A stretch of 11,159 nt of DNA, taken from contig JAEUNV010000261.1 of NCBI GenBank assembly GCA_016790385.1, positions 1 through 11,159 on the forward strand, in the 5' to 3' direction. This document shows positions 1 through 8,824 of the stretch, in pieces (within the stretch, counting starts at the first letter, position 1; every line of letters begins with the position of its first letter). Below the pieces are notes generated by a model. That model was not told the origin of the DNA. It saw only the letters and a list, made by a program, of their open reading frames with translations, and searched no databases. The position numbers and the translations under genes are program-made. This DNA is from Zoogloea sp. (GTDB taxonomy: Bacteria > Pseudomonadota > Gammaproteobacteria > Burkholderiales > Rhodocyclaceae).

Positions 1-2637
1 CCGCCCTACGCCAACGGCAACCTGCACCTCGGCCATGCCCTGAACAAGATCCTCAAGGACATCATCGTCCGCTCCAAGACCTTGGCCGGCTTCGACGCAC
101 CCTACGTGCCGGGCTGGGACTGCCACGGGCTGCCCATCGAACACAAGATCGAAGTCACTCACGGCAAGGGCCTGCCCGCAGACAAAGTGCGCGAACTGTG
201 CCGGGCCTACGCCACCGAACAAGTAGCGGTGCAGAAGAAGGAGTTCATCCGCCTCGGTGTACTCGGAGACTGGGACAATCCCTACCTGACCATGAACTTC
301 GCCAACGAAGCCGGCGAAGTTCGTGCACTCGCCGAGATGGTCAAGCGCGGCTGGGTGTTCAAGGGTTTGAAACCGGTCAACTGGTGCTTCGACTGCGGAT
401 CTGCACTGGCCGAAGCAGAAGTGGAATACCAGGACAAGACTAGCCCGGCCATCGACGTGGGATTTGTCTGCGCCGAACCCGAGAAGCTCGCCGCCGCCTT
501 CGGCCTCGCCGCCCTGCCCGCGGGCAAGGACGCCTACGCGGTGATCTGGACCACCACCCCCTGGACCATCCCCGCCAACCAGGCGCTCAACGTCCATCCC
601 GAACACGACTACGCGCTGGTCGACACCCCGCGCGGCCTGCTCGTGCTGATGACCGAACTCGCCGACGCCAGCCTCAAGCGTTTCGGCCTCGAAGGCACGA
701 CCGTCGCCCGCACCAACGGTGCCAAGCTCGACCGTATTGCCTTCCGCCACCCGTTCTATGACCGCCTCTCGCCCATCTTCGTGGCTGACTACGTGGGCCT
801 CGACGCCGGTACCGGCATCGTCCACTCGGCACCGGCCTATGGTCTGGAAGACTTCAATTCCTGCAAAGCCAACGGCTTCACCAACGACGACATCCTCAGC
901 CCGGTACAAAGCAACGGTGTCTATTCCGAATCGCTGCCTTTTTTCGGCGGCCTGCACATCTGGAAGGCCAACCCGGTCATCGTCGACAAGCTCCAGGAGG
1001 TCGGCGCGCTGTTCTCCCATGAAAAGCTCAGCCACAGCTACATGCACTGCTGGCGCCACAAAACGCCGCTGATCTACCGCGCCACCGCCCAATGGTTCGT
1101 CGGCATGGACATCACGCCCAATGGCGGCCCCAGCCTGCGCGAACTGGCCATCAAAGGTGTCGAAGCCACCGAATTCTTCCCGTCCTGGGGTCAGGCCCGC
1201 CTGCATGCCATGATCGCCAACCGGCCCGACTGGTGCATCTCGCGCCAGCGCAACTGGGGTGTGCCCATCCCCTTCTTCCTGCACAAGGAAACCGGCGAAC
1301 TGCATCCGCGCACGGTCGAACTGATGGAAGACGTCGCCCAGCGCATCGAACGGGAAGGCATCGCCGCCTGGTTCAAGCTCGACCCGACAGAACTCCTGGG
1401 CGCCGAAGCCGCCCAGTACGACAAGATCAACGATACCCTCGACGTGTGGTTCGACTCCGGCACCACCCACTGGCACGTGCTGCGTGGCTCCCACAATGAC
1501 GGCCACCCCAGCGGCCCCCGCGCCGACCTCTACCTGGAAGGCTCCGACCAGCACCGCGGCTGGTTCCACTCCTCGCTCCTCACCGGCTGCGCCATCGACG
1601 GTCATCCGCCCTACAAAGCCCTACTGACCCACGGCTTCACGGTGGACCAACAAGGCCGCAAGATGAGCAAGTCCCTGGGCAACACCATCCTGCCCCAGGA
1701 AGTGACCGAGAAGATGGGAGCCGACATCCTTCGCCTTTGGGTTGCCTCCACCGATTACTCGGGCGAGCTCGCCATGTCCAAGGAGATTCTCGACCGCGTC
1801 GTTGAAGTGTATCGCCGCCTGCGCAACACCCTGCGCTTCCTGCTGGCCAACACCGCCGACTTCGACGCCACCACCGACATGCTGCCCGTGTCCGAATGGC
1901 TGGAGATCGACCGCTACGCCCTGGCCCTGACCCGCAAACTGCAGACCCAGGCCGAAGCCGACTACGCCGCCTTCGAGTTCCACCGCGTTGTCCAGGCCCT
2001 GCAGAACTTCGCCTCCGATGACCTGGGCGCGGTGTACCTCGACGTACTCAAGGACCGCCTCTACACCACCCAGGCCAAGTCCGTGGCACGCCGCTCGGCC
2101 CAGAGCGCCCTGTGGCACATCCTCCAGACCGTGGTACGCCTGATGGCGCCCATCCTGTCCTTCACCGCCGAAGAGATCTGGCAGCTCCTCGTCAAGGATG
2201 CGGAGGACAGCGTGATGCTCCACACCTTCCACACCCTCCCCCCCCAGGACGGCGAAGACACCCTGCTCGAGCGCTGGACAGCGATCCGGGCCGTCCGCGC
2301 CGATGTGCAAAAGGAAATCGAGGCCGTGCGGGCAGCAGGTCAGGTCGGTTCATCCCTTCAGGCCGAGGTCGAGATTCGTGCCGCCGAGGGCAAGTACGCA
2401 CTCCTCGCCAGCTTGGCAGACGACCTGCGCTTCGTGCTGATCTGTTCGAAGAGCACTCTCACCAAAGTGCCCTCCGAGGCCGATGAAGCGATCCTGGTCA
2501 GCCCGTCCGCCCACAAAAAGTGCGAACGGTGCTGGCACTACCGTGACGATGTCGGCCATGACGCCGCTCATCCGGAACTTTGCGGCCGCTGCACATCCAA
2601 TCTCTACGGCGCCGGCGAAGCCCGCTCGGTTGCCTGA
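1..2637 (+). CDS. ileS: Isoleucine--tRNA ligase, 5'-truncated by the window edge
   Basis: Cytoplasmic class I aminoacyl-tRNA synthetase that charges tRNA-Ile with isoleucine and hydrolyses mischarged Val-tRNA-Ile. The reading frame is open from base 1, so the gene starts upstream of the window; the internal TTG at 82 is not the start because the class I HIGH motif (HLGH, 25-36, within [16 protein letters not shown]) precedes it. 878 residues are visible against about 940 in E. coli, so roughly 55-60 N-terminal residues are missing. Other landmarks are the threonine-rich editing-site peptide [11 protein letters not shown] (from 547), the editing-domain stretch [15 protein letters not shown] (ending near 852), the catalytic loop KMSKS (1660-1674), the helical anticodon-binding region, and a C-terminal zinc-binding Cys4 knuckle (CxxC at 2521-2532, CxxC at 2581-2592). 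A C8 homopolymer at 2238-2245 is read in frame. It is the first visible gene of the ileS-lspA-fkpB-ispH operon and ends 26 bases before lspA. Confidence 0.98.
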   Translation, partial: PPYANGNLHLGHALNKILKDIIVRSKTLAGFDAPYVPGWDCHGLPIEHKIEVTHGKGLPADKVRELCRAYATEQVAVQKKEFIRLGVLGDWDNPYLTMNFANEAGEVRALAEMVKRGWVFKGLKPVNWCFDCGSALAEAEVEYQDKTSPAIDVGFVCAEPEKLAAAFGLAALPAGKDAYAVIWTTTPWTIPANQALNVHPEHDYALVDTPRGLLVLMTELADASLKRFGLEGTTVARTNGAKLDRIAFRHPFYDRLSPIFVADYVGLDAGTGIVHSAPAYGLEDFNSCKANGFTNDDILSPVQSNGVYSESLPFFGGLHIWKANPVIVDKLQEVGALFSHEKLSHSYMHCWRHKTPLIYRATAQWFVGMDITPNGGPSLRELAIKGVEATEFFPSWGQARLHAMIANRPDWCISRQRNWGVPIPFFLHKETGELHPRTVELMEDVAQRIEREGIAAWFKLDPTELLGAEAAQYDKINDTLDVWFDSGTTHWHVLRGSHNDGHPSGPRADLYLEGSDQHRGWFHSSLLTGCAIDGHPPYKALLTHGFTVDQQGRKMSKSLGNTILPQEVTEKMGADILRLWVASTDYSGELAMSKEILDRVVEVYRRLRNTLRFLLANTADFDATTDMLPVSEWLEIDRYALALTRKLQTQAEADYAAFEFHRVVQALQNFASDDLGAVYLDVLKDRLYTTQAKSVARRSAQSALWHILQTVVRLMAPILSFTAEEIWQLLVKDAEDSVMLHTFHTLPPQDGEDTLLERWTAIRAVRADVQKEIEAVRAAGQVGSSLQAEVEIRAAEGKYALLASLADDLRFVLICSKSTLTKVPSEADEAILVSPSAHKKCERCWHYRDDVGHDAAHPELCGRCTSNLYGAGEARSVA

Positions 2638-2650
2638 GACCCCTTCCTAC

Positions 2651-2655
2651 AGGAG
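2651..2655 (+). promoter_or_regulatory. Ribosome binding site that fixes the lspA TTG start
   Basis: AGGAG lies 8 bases before the TTG at 2664 in the short ileS-lspA gap. No ATG or GTG in that frame gives a normal LspA N-terminus. The upstream in-frame ATG at 2580 lies inside ileS and would add 28 residues of non-membrane, arginine-rich sequence. The site therefore decides the start. Confidence 0.75.
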
Positions 2656-2663
2656 CCCAGCCC

Positions 2664-3158
2664 TTGAAATTACGCCTCGGCAACTGGATAGGCCTGTCAG
2701 CCATTGTTGTACTGATGGACCAATGGACCAAGCACCTCGTGCGCGGTGCCCTGCGCAACGGCGAGGTCATCCAAGTCACAGACTACTTTGATCTCGTGCT
2801 GGCCTTCAATTCCGGGGCGGCTTTCAGCTTTCTCGCCGACCAGGGCGGCTGGCAACGGTGGTTCTTCGTGGCACTGGCCGCCGCCATCTGCGGCTGGCTG
2901 CTGCGCCTGCTGGCCCGCCATCAGCATGAACTTCTGCAACCACTGGCCTTCTCCCTGATCATCGGTGGGGCCATCGGCAACGTCATCGACCGCTTCGTCT
3001 TCGGCGCAGTGGTCGACTTCCTCTACTTCCACATCGGCAGCTACGGCTGGCCCGCGTTCAATCTTGCCGACTCCGCCATTTCCGTGGGCGTCGTCCTGAT
3101 GTTCATCGCCCAAGTGCGCGAAAGCCGCCACGCCACCGCCCAAGAGAAACTTTCATGA
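2664..3158 (+). CDS. lspA: Lipoprotein signal peptidase (signal peptidase II)
   Basis: Inner-membrane aspartyl protease that removes the signal peptide of diacylglyceryl-modified prolipoproteins just before the lipobox cysteine. With the TTG start at 2664 the protein is 164 residues, the same as E. coli LspA. It shows the expected four hydrophobic segments (about residues 8-26, 64-84, 92-110 and 132-152). The two family signatures are present: GGAIGNVIDRF, with putative catalytic Asp109, and FNLADSAISVG, with putative catalytic Asp136. The FNSGAAFS motif (48-55) and the N-terminal MDQWTK (18-23) are also typical. TTG is a rare start codon, but it is supported by AGGAG 8 bases upstream and by the family length. 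The stop codon overlaps the fkpB start in an ATGA, so translation of the two genes is probably coupled. Confidence 0.96.
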   Translation: MKLRLGNWIGLSAIVVLMDQWTKHLVRGALRNGEVIQVTDYFDLVLAFNSGAAFSFLADQGGWQRWFFVALAAAICGWLLRLLARHQHELLQPLAFSLIIGGAIGNVIDRFVFGAVVDFLYFHIGSYGWPAFNLADSAISVGVVLMFIAQVRESRHATAQEKLS

Positions 3159-3586
3159 CCCAGATCGTCCAGCCCGACAGCCTGCTGACCCTCCATTACC
3201 GCATTTCCCTGGACAATGGTCAGCCGCTGATCAGCACCTTTGAATCGCAACCCGCCACCATGCAACTGGGCCAGGGTGATATTGCCCCAACCCTGGAACG
3301 CTGCCTGGCCGGCATCACTGTCGGCGAGCGCCACACCTTCCTGCTCGAGCCTGAAAACGCCTTTGGCGTTCACCGCGAAGATCTGGTCGAGAAGGTCCGC
3401 CTTGAAGACTTCCCCGACGGCACGGAGGTTGAGCCCATGGTCATCATGGAATTCACAGCGCCCGACGGCACCCGTTACCCCGGCCTGATCCGCGAAGTGC
3501 TCGACACTCACGCGGTGATCGATTTCAACCACCCCCTGGCCGGCAAATCCATTCGCTTCGAAGTCGAAGTGATCGGCGTCAACTGA
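3155..3586 (+). CDS. fkpB: FKBP-type peptidyl-prolyl cis-trans isomerase, SlyD-like family
   Basis: Predicted cytoplasmic prolyl isomerase and chaperone of the FkpB (SlpA) type. It is 143 residues long against 149 in E. coli. The fold is recognisable in order: a first FKBP half (LTLHYRISLDNGQPL, about 11-25, and LGQGDIAPTLE, 38-48, followed by GITVGERHTFLLEPENAFG), an insert-in-flap chaperone domain at about residues 70-120, and the closing DFNHPLAGKSIRFEVEV strand region (about 123-139), which is a hallmark of the SlyD/FkpB group. There is no signal peptide. The start ATG sits in the lspA stop (ATGA overlap) with only a weak purine stretch upstream, consistent with translational coupling. 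Its place between lspA and ispH is the classic proteobacterial order, although no direct biochemical link to its neighbours is visible. Confidence 0.95.
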   Translation: MTQIVQPDSLLTLHYRISLDNGQPLISTFESQPATMQLGQGDIAPTLERCLAGITVGERHTFLLEPENAFGVHREDLVEKVRLEDFPDGTEVEPMVIMEFTAPDGTRYPGLIREVLDTHAVIDFNHPLAGKSIRFEVEVIGVN

Positions 3587-3601
3587 GCCCTGGAGCACCG
3601 C

Positions 3602-4534
3602 ATGGAAGTCCTGCTCGCCAACCCTCGCGGCTTCTGTGCCGGCGTGGAACGTGCCATCGAGATCGTGGAGCGTGCGCTCGTCCAGTTCGGCGCACCGATC
3701 TACGTTCGCCATGAAGTCGTCCATAACCGCTTCGTCGTGGACGGACTGCGCGCCAAGGGCGCCATCTTCATTGAGTCCCTCGACGACGTCCCGGCCGGCA
3801 ACACCGTCATCTTCAGCGCCCACGGCGTACCCCAGTCGGTACGCACCGAAGCGGAGGCCCGCGGTCTGCGGGTCTTCGACGCCACCTGTCCGCTGGTCAC
3901 CAAGGTTCACCTTGAGGTGGCACGCATGCGTGAGCAGGGGCGCGAGCTGATCATGATCGGCCATAAGGGCCACCCGGAAGTTGAAGGAACCATGGGCCAG
4001 GTCAAGGACGGCATCTATCTGGTCGAAAGCGTCGCGGACGTGGCCGATCTACGGGTGAGCAACCCCGACATGTTGGCCTACGTCACCCAAACCACCCTCT
4101 CGGTGGACGACGCCGCCGCCATTGTCACGGCCCTTCGAGAGCGTTTCCCCAGCATCATCGGCCCCAAGAAGGACGACATCTGCTATGCCACCCAGAACCG
4201 GCAGGACGCAGTGAAGTTCATGGCCCCGCTGTCGGAGGTGGTCCTCGTGGTGGGCTCCGTCAACAGCTCCAACTCCAACCGTCTGCGTGAAGTCGCCGAG
4301 CTGCTTCGCGTGCCGGCCTACCTCATCGACAATGCCGACGCCATCGACCCGGCCTGGATCGTCGGCAAGAAGCGCATCGGGGTCACCGCCGGCGCCTCCG
4401 CGCCGGAAGTTCTGGTTGACGAGGTGATCGGACGCCTCAAGGAAATGGGGGCGGCATCCGTAAAGGCTCTGGATGGTGTTCCCGAACGGGTGACCTTTCC
4501 CCTGCCAAAGGATCTGCAGAGCCCGGCGGCATGA
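3602..4534 (+). CDS. ispH: 4-hydroxy-3-methylbut-2-enyl diphosphate reductase
   Basis: Last enzyme of the MEP (non-mevalonate) isoprenoid pathway. This [4Fe-4S] enzyme reduces HMBPP to IPP and DMAPP in the cytoplasm. It is 310 residues, close to the E. coli length of about 316. The three cluster ligands are visible: Cys12 in NPRGFCAGV, Cys96 in [10 protein letters not shown] and Cys194 in [11 protein letters not shown]. Substrate-contacting residues match the family: His41 (HEVVHN), His74 (SAHGV), His124 and Glu126 (GHPEVEGT). The SSNSNRL and TAGASAPE motifs near the C-terminus are also present. The start is supported by GGAG at 3592-3595, 6 bases upstream of ATG. It lies 15 bases after fkpB and is the last gene of the operon, followed by a strong terminator. 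Confidence 0.98.
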   Translation: MEVLLANPRGFCAGVERAIEIVERALVQFGAPIYVRHEVVHNRFVVDGLRAKGAIFIESLDDVPAGNTVIFSAHGVPQSVRTEAEARGLRVFDATCPLVTKVHLEVARMREQGRELIMIGHKGHPEVEGTMGQVKDGIYLVESVADVADLRVSNPDMLAYVTQTTLSVDDAAAIVTALRERFPSIIGPKKDDICYATQNRQDAVKFMAPLSEVVLVVGSVNSSNSNRLREVAELLRVPAYLIDNADAIDPAWIVGKKRIGVTAGASAPEVLVDEVIGRLKEMGAASVKALDGVPERVTFPLPKDLQSPAA

Positions 4535-4540
4535 TTGGAA

Positions 4541-4565
4541 AGGCGTCCCGCGGGGCGCCTTTTTT
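4541..4565 (+). terminator. Rho-independent terminator after ispH
   Basis: A GC-rich inverted repeat at 4541-4560 (arms AGGCGTCC and GGGCGCCT, 8 pairs including one G-U, loop CGCG) is followed directly by a run of six T (4560-4565). It begins 7 bases after the ispH stop. The stem can be extended by the A residues before it pairing with the T run, so some activity in the opposite direction is possible. It closes the ileS-lspA-fkpB-ispH operon. Confidence 0.9.
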
Positions 4566-4588
4566 CCATCCCCGCGCGAGCGCTGCCC

Positions 4589-4900
4589 ATGCCCTACGTA
4601 CAACGCAACGCTGAAGGCGTTGTCACTGCTGTTTTCACCGCTCCCGGCCCCGACCACCAGGAAGAGCTACCCTTCGGCCATGCCGATCTCGCACCGTTCT
4701 CCGGTCCTGCCGAGTTTGCGCGCCTGGACGCCGATCTGATCCGGGTGATCGAGGATGTCGTGGATGTCCTCATCGACCGGGGCCTGCTACGCCTCACCGA
4801 CCTTCCGCCTGACGCCCAGCGCAAGCTGCTCGCCCGCAAGGGCGCCCGCGCACGGCTGCGACAAGGGCTCAATCTGCTCGGCCCGGACGACGTGATCTGA
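4589..4900 (+). CDS. Small conserved protein of unknown function (103 aa)
   Basis: The frame is open from 4535, but that stretch runs through the terminator stem, so I take ATG 4589 as the start, giving MPYVQRNAEGVV. The upstream sequence has no strong Shine-Dalgarno site. The protein has no signal peptide or membrane segment. It shows a short beta-like N-terminus, an acidic amphipathic middle (about 47-64, DADLIRVIEDVVDVLIDRG), then TDLPPDAQRKLLARKGARARL (about 70-90), a basic helix. From memory, short proteins with an MPYVQR start and a DLPxxAQRKLLxRK tail occur in beta- and gammaproteobacteria, often labelled 'tryptophan synthase subunit beta like'. That label is not supported here: the protein is far too short and has none of the PLP-binding features of TrpB. 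Codon use resembles the flanking genes. I cannot assign a function. Confidence 0.75.
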   Translation: MPYVQRNAEGVVTAVFTAPGPDHQEELPFGHADLAPFSGPAEFARLDADLIRVIEDVVDVLIDRGLLRLTDLPPDAQRKLLARKGARARLRQGLNLLGPDDVI

Positions 4901-5194
4901 AAACCCGCGAGTCGCTCAAACCCACGGCCCGACACAAGCCGGTGACGCTTTCCGCGCGCCTCGTGCAGTGCCACCGCCGATACCTGCGCAAACCGCTCAC
5001 CGCCGTTTCGTCACGAATGCCGACGCCATGGGCGCCGAGTTCACCCCGTCGGCAGCGACCGCCTGGAGGCTCAAGTTCCCCCTGCGACACCCGATATCCC
5101 TACAATCCGGATGCCAACAGCCTTGCTTTTAGCATCATCCCCGTCAGATTCTCAAGCTGCCGGGCCGTGAAACGACCACGAAGTGATTGTGCCG
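4901..5194 (+). other. Non-coding gap before the secretion operon
   Basis: About 290 bases with no convincing gene. Open frames cross it (for example 4942-5289 on +, 4869-5090 on -), but their translations are arginine/proline/serine-rich shadows without recognisable features and one runs into the transporter gene. Base use becomes visibly less GC-rich near 5100-5160. TACAAT at 5101-5106 matches a sigma-70 -10 box at 5 of 6 positions, but I see no good -35 box at the right distance, so a promoter for the downstream operon is plausible but not shown. No clear terminator follows the small gene ending at 4900. Confidence 0.5.
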
Positions 5195-7396
5195 ATGACC
5201 GAAGCCGCATCCCCCGCCACGCAGCCACGCACTCCCAACGCGGGAAACCCGGACAACGGGTGGCAACCGGGCGAAGCCTCGACCCATGAAGATCCCTTGC
5301 TCGACGCCCTGGTCGTATTGACCCGCCTTCACGGCACGCCCTTCACGGCGGAAGCGCTCGCCGCCGGGCTGCCCCTGGTGGATAATCGCCTGACACCTTC
5401 ACTGCTGCCGCGGGCTGCTGCCCGCGCCGGGCTGACCGCCCGGATCGTCCGCAAACCCCTCGCCGACATCAGCCCCAGCCTGCTGCCGGCCATTCTGCTC
5501 CTGCATGACCGCCGCGCCTGCATCCTGCTCGAACGCCTGCCCGACGGTGGCATGCGGGTGCGCTTCCCTGAAGCCGGGGAATCCGCCGACGACTTGTCGG
5601 CCGAAGAGCTGGCCTCGCTTTACTCAGGGCTGGTGTGCTTCGTGCGGCCGCGCTTCCGCTTTGAAGCCCGCTCACCCAAGGTCAACGCGGTGCGCGCCAG
5701 CCACTGGTTCTGGGGCACAGTCATGGAGAACTGGCGCCTCTACCGGGACACCCTCCTGGCCGCCATGGTCATCAACCTGTTTGCGCTGGCCATCCCCATG
5801 TTCTCGATGACGGTCTATGACCGGGTGGTGCCGAATCACGCAGTCGAAACCTTGTGGGTACTCGCCATCGGCGCCATCCTGGTGCTGATATTCGATTTCG
5901 TCCTGCGCACCCTCCGGGCTTACATCGTGGACACCGCCGGCAAGCGGATCGACGTACAGCTCTCGGCGCGCATCATGGAACGGGTGCTGGGCCTGCGCAT
6001 GGACGCCCGCCCAGCCTCCGTAGGCTCCTTCGCCGCCAACCTCCGAGCATTCGAAGGCGTCCGGGATTTCATCGCCTCGGCCACCGTCACCACGCTCATC
6101 GATCTGCCCTTTGTCGTGCTCTTCTTGCTAGTGATGGTGTGGATCTCGCCGTGGCTGCTGTTGCCGCCCCTGGTGGGCATGCTTGCAGTACTGTTCGTCA
6201 CCCTGGTGTCCCAGGAAAAGATGCACGAACTCACCGAAACCACCTATCGCGCCAGCGCCCAGCGCAATGCCACGCTGGTGGAAAGCCTGGTGGGACTCGA
6301 AACAGTCAAGACCCTCAGCGCCGAGGGCCTCGTTCAACGCCACTGGGAACGCGCCACCCTTTTCCTGGCGCAGATCGGCGGCAGGCTGAAACTGCTGTCA
6401 TCGGGCACCGTGAATTTCGCCCAGTTCATGCAGCAGTTCGTCAACATTGCCGTGATCATTGTCGGCGTCTATGAGTTGTCCGAAGGCAACATGTCGATGG
6501 GCGGCATCATTGCGGCATCAATGCTGTCGGGCAGGGCCATGGCCCCCCTCGGGCAGGTGGCGGGCCTGATGATGCAGTACCAGAACGCCCGCACATCCCT
6601 GGCTTCGGTCAATTCCCACATGGAACTGCCGGTAGAGCGTCCGGATGGAGCAAGCTTCGTACATCGCCCCAGCTTCAGCGGCAACATCGAATTCAAGGAC
6701 GTCAGCTTCTGCTATCCCGGCCGCGATCAGGCCGTGCTCAAAAAGGTCAGCTTCAGCCTCAAGGCGGGCGAGAAAGTCGCCATCATCGGACGCATCGGCT
6801 CGGGCAAGACCACCATCGAAAAGCTCGTGCTCGGCCTCTACCAGCCCACCGAGGGGGCTGTGTTCATCGATGGTATCGACGCGCGCCAGATCGACCCCGC
6901 GGAGTTGCGCCGAGCCATCGGCTTCGTTCCCCAGGACGTGACCCTGTTCTACGGCACCCTCAAGCACAACATCTCCATGGGCGCCCCCTTTGCCGACGAC
7001 AGCGCCATTCTGGCTGCGGCCGAACTCTCTGGCGTCAAGGAGTTTGCCGACACCCACCCCCAGGGGTTCGAAATGCCGATCGGAGAACGCGGCGAATCCC
7101 TCTCCGGCGGTCAGCGACAAGCCGTGGCCATTGCCCGGGCACTGCTCAACGACCCCCCCATCCTGCTCCTTGACGAACCCTCCAGCAGCATGGACCACCA
7201 GAGTGAGGAAGGCCTCAAGCAGCGGCTGCGCCGATTTGCGGCAAGCAAGACAATGATCCTGGTGACCCACCGCACCTCACTACTCGATCTGGTGGATCGC
7301 CTGATCGTCCTCGACCAGGGGCAGATCGTCGCCGACGGGCCCAAGGCCCAGGTGGTGGAGGCCCTCCAGCAAGGTCGCATCGGACGCGCGGGGTGA
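5195..7396 (+). CDS. lapB: Type I secretion ABC transporter (permease/ATPase), LapB/LssB-like
   Basis: Inner-membrane ABC exporter expected to energise one-step secretion of the large adhesin encoded downstream. From ATG 5195 it is 733 residues; GTG 5183 or GTG 5189 are alternative in-frame starts, and none has a clear ribosome binding site. Domains in order: an N-terminal C39-peptidase-like domain (about 30-150), a membrane domain (about 165-460, hydrophobic segments starting near LLAAMVINLFALAIPMFSM and AIGAILVLIFDFVL), then the ATPase. The ATPase has Walker A GRIGSGKTT (532-540), signature LSGGQ (636-640), Walker B ILLLDEP (Asp660, Glu661) and the H-loop His692 in LVTHRT. The C39-like domain has neither the catalytic Cys (the region reads EDPLLDALVVLTRLHG) nor the His, so it should dock substrate without cutting it, as in the HlyB/LapB type. 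It lies 7 bases before the HlyD gene. The lapB name rests on family resemblance plus the adjacent LapA-like adhesin. Confidence 0.93.
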   Translation: MTEAASPATQPRTPNAGNPDNGWQPGEASTHEDPLLDALVVLTRLHGTPFTAEALAAGLPLVDNRLTPSLLPRAAARAGLTARIVRKPLADISPSLLPAILLLHDRRACILLERLPDGGMRVRFPEAGESADDLSAEELASLYSGLVCFVRPRFRFEARSPKVNAVRASHWFWGTVMENWRLYRDTLLAAMVINLFALAIPMFSMTVYDRVVPNHAVETLWVLAIGAILVLIFDFVLRTLRAYIVDTAGKRIDVQLSARIMERVLGLRMDARPASVGSFAANLRAFEGVRDFIASATVTTLIDLPFVVLFLLVMVWISPWLLLPPLVGMLAVLFVTLVSQEKMHELTETTYRASAQRNATLVESLVGLETVKTLSAEGLVQRHWERATLFLAQIGGRLKLLSSGTVNFAQFMQQFVNIAVIIVGVYELSEGNMSMGGIIAASMLSGRAMAPLGQVAGLMMQYQNARTSLASVNSHMELPVERPDGASFVHRPSFSGNIEFKDVSFCYPGRDQAVLKKVSFSLKAGEKVAIIGRIGSGKTTIEKLVLGLYQPTEGAVFIDGIDARQIDPAELRRAIGFVPQDVTLFYGTLKHNISMGAPFADDSAILAAAELSGVKEFADTHPQGFEMPIGERGESLSGGQRQAVAIARALLNDPPILLLDEPSSSMDHQSEEGLKQRLRRFAASKTMILVTHRTSLLDLVDRLIVLDQGQIVADGPKAQVVEALQQGRIGRAG

Positions 7397-7403
7397 TGAC
7401 ACG

Positions 7404-8810
7404 ATGAAAGCACTCATTGCACCGCTGAAACGCCTTTACGACGCCGTCTATCAGTTTGGCTCCCGCCTCTTCGATCGCATCCTCGATGGCGTCGAACGCC
7501 GCGAGATCCACGATGACGGCGACTACATGGCCGACGCTGAGTGGGCCATGGCGGAACAGAAGCTGCGAGGCAGCCGAATCGCCGTCTGGACGACCTGCAC
7601 CGCCGTGCTCGTGCTGATCCTGTGGGCCGCGTTTGCCCAGCTGGACGAAGTCACCCGCGGAGAAGGCAAAGTCATACCTTCACGCCAGGTGCAGGTCATG
7701 CAGAGCCTCGACGGCGGCATCGTGTCGGAAATCCTGGTGAAGGAAGGTCAGCAGGTCAAGACCGGGCAACTACTGCTCAAGGTGGACCCGACCCGCTTTG
7801 TTTCTTCTCTGAGGGAGAACCGCGCCCAATACATCGCGCTCCTCGCCAAGGCGGCCAGGCTCACCGCCGTCGCCAGCGGAAAACCCTTCGTACCGCCGCC
7901 GGAGCTGATCAAGGAAGCGCCCGATCTGGTTGAGCAGGAACGTAGCGCCTACGAGAACAAGCGCCTGGAACTCGACGCCGCGGTCGGCATCGCCCGTCAG
8001 CAACTCTCCCAGCGCCGCCAGGAACTCAACGAACTGATCGCCAAACGTGAGCAGGCCACCCAGAGCTATACCCTCACGGCCAAGGAGCTTGAAGTTACCC
8101 GCCCCCTCGCCAAGACCGGTGCGGTCTCCGAAGTGGAGCTCCTGCGCCTTGAGCGCGATGTCGCCCGCTACCGCGGCGAGCGGGACGCGGCAGGCGCCCA
8201 GATCCCCCGCATCCAGGCCGCGATCTCGGAAGCCCAGAACAAGATTGAAGAAGTCGGGCTGAACCTGCGCAATCAGGCCCGAAGCGAACTCTCCGACACC
8301 AACGCCAAGCTCGCCGCCCTTTCGGCCGGCAGCGAGGGGCTTGCCGACCGGGTCAAGCAAGCCGAGATCCGGGCCCCGATGAACGGCACCGTCAAACAGC
8401 TTTTCGCCAACACCGTTGGCGGAGTGGTACAGCCGGGCAAGGAAATCATCGAGATCGTTCCCAGCGATGACGCCCTTCTCCTGGAGGCCCGCGTCCAGCC
8501 CAAGGACATTGCCTTCCTGCGCCCCGGTCAGCCGGCGCTGGTCAAGTTCACCGCGTATGACTTTTCCACTTACGGCGGGCTCGAAGCCACCCTGGAGCAC
8601 ATTGGTGCCGACACCATCACCGACGAAAAGGGCAATGCCTTCTACATTGTGCGGGTCAGAACAACCCGCAGCACCATAGGCGAGGCCCACATGCCCATCA
8701 TCCCCGGCATGGTCGCCGAAGTGGACATTCTCACGGGGAAGAAGTCACTCCTCAGCTACCTGATGAAACCGGTCCTGCGTGCCAAGGCCAACGCACTTAC
8801 GGAACGCTGA
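7404..8810 (+). CDS. lapC: Type I secretion membrane fusion protein, HlyD/LapC-like
   Basis: Periplasmic adaptor that links the ABC transporter to an outer-membrane TolC-like channel. It is 468 residues long, within the usual HlyD-family range. A cytoplasmic N-terminus of about 57 residues is followed by one transmembrane segment (about 58-78, IAVWTTCTAVLVLILWAAFA) and then the typical LDEVTRGEGKVIPS stretch. The split lipoyl domain is visible as QSLDGGIVSEILVKEGQQVKTGQ (about 100-122) and its second half IRAPMNGTVKQL (322-333). Between them lies a long charged helical region, about 175-320, predicted to form a coiled-coil hairpin. The C-terminus has the family signature PIIPGMVAEVDILTGKKSLLSYLMKPV (431-457). 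Translation probably starts from GGTGA (7392-7396) overlapping the upstream stop codon, 7 bases before ATG. It is co-transcribed with the ABC gene (7-base gap) and with the regulator (14-base gap). Confidence 0.94.
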   Translation: MKALIAPLKRLYDAVYQFGSRLFDRILDGVERREIHDDGDYMADAEWAMAEQKLRGSRIAVWTTCTAVLVLILWAAFAQLDEVTRGEGKVIPSRQVQVMQSLDGGIVSEILVKEGQQVKTGQLLLKVDPTRFVSSLRENRAQYIALLAKAARLTAVASGKPFVPPPELIKEAPDLVEQERSAYENKRLELDAAVGIARQQLSQRRQELNELIAKREQATQSYTLTAKELEVTRPLAKTGAVSEVELLRLERDVARYRGERDAAGAQIPRIQAAISEAQNKIEEVGLNLRNQARSELSDTNAKLAALSAGSEGLADRVKQAEIRAPMNGTVKQLFANTVGGVVQPGKEIIEIVPSDDALLLEARVQPKDIAFLRPGQPALVKFTAYDFSTYGGLEATLEHIGADTITDEKGNAFYIVRVRTTRSTIGEAHMPIIPGMVAEVDILTGKKSLLSYLMKPVLRAKANALTER

Positions 8811-8824
8811 CCGAACCCTGCCCC

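Noticed and set aside
3041..3973. Long antisense open frame (310 codons) across lspA, fkpB and ispH
   Set aside because: It lies opposite three well-supported genes; its Gly/Asp/Ala-rich translation has no recognisable motif. Long antisense frames are common in GC-rich codon-biased DNA.
4535..4588. Upstream extension of the small gene to TTG 4535
   Set aside because: It would translate through the ispH terminator hairpin and T run; ATG 4589 is more plausible.
4942..5289. Open frame in the gap upstream of the exporter
   Set aside because: Arg/Pro/Ser-rich translation, no ribosome binding site, and it overlaps the exporter start by about 95 bases.
6274..6281. GCTGGTGG, identical to the E. coli Chi octamer
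   Set aside because: A single copy in GC-rich coding sequence is expected by chance, and Chi differs between taxa.
7770..8690. Antisense open frame of 306 codons opposite the HlyD-like gene
   Set aside because: The sense strand encodes a complete HlyD-family protein; the antisense product has no recognisable features.
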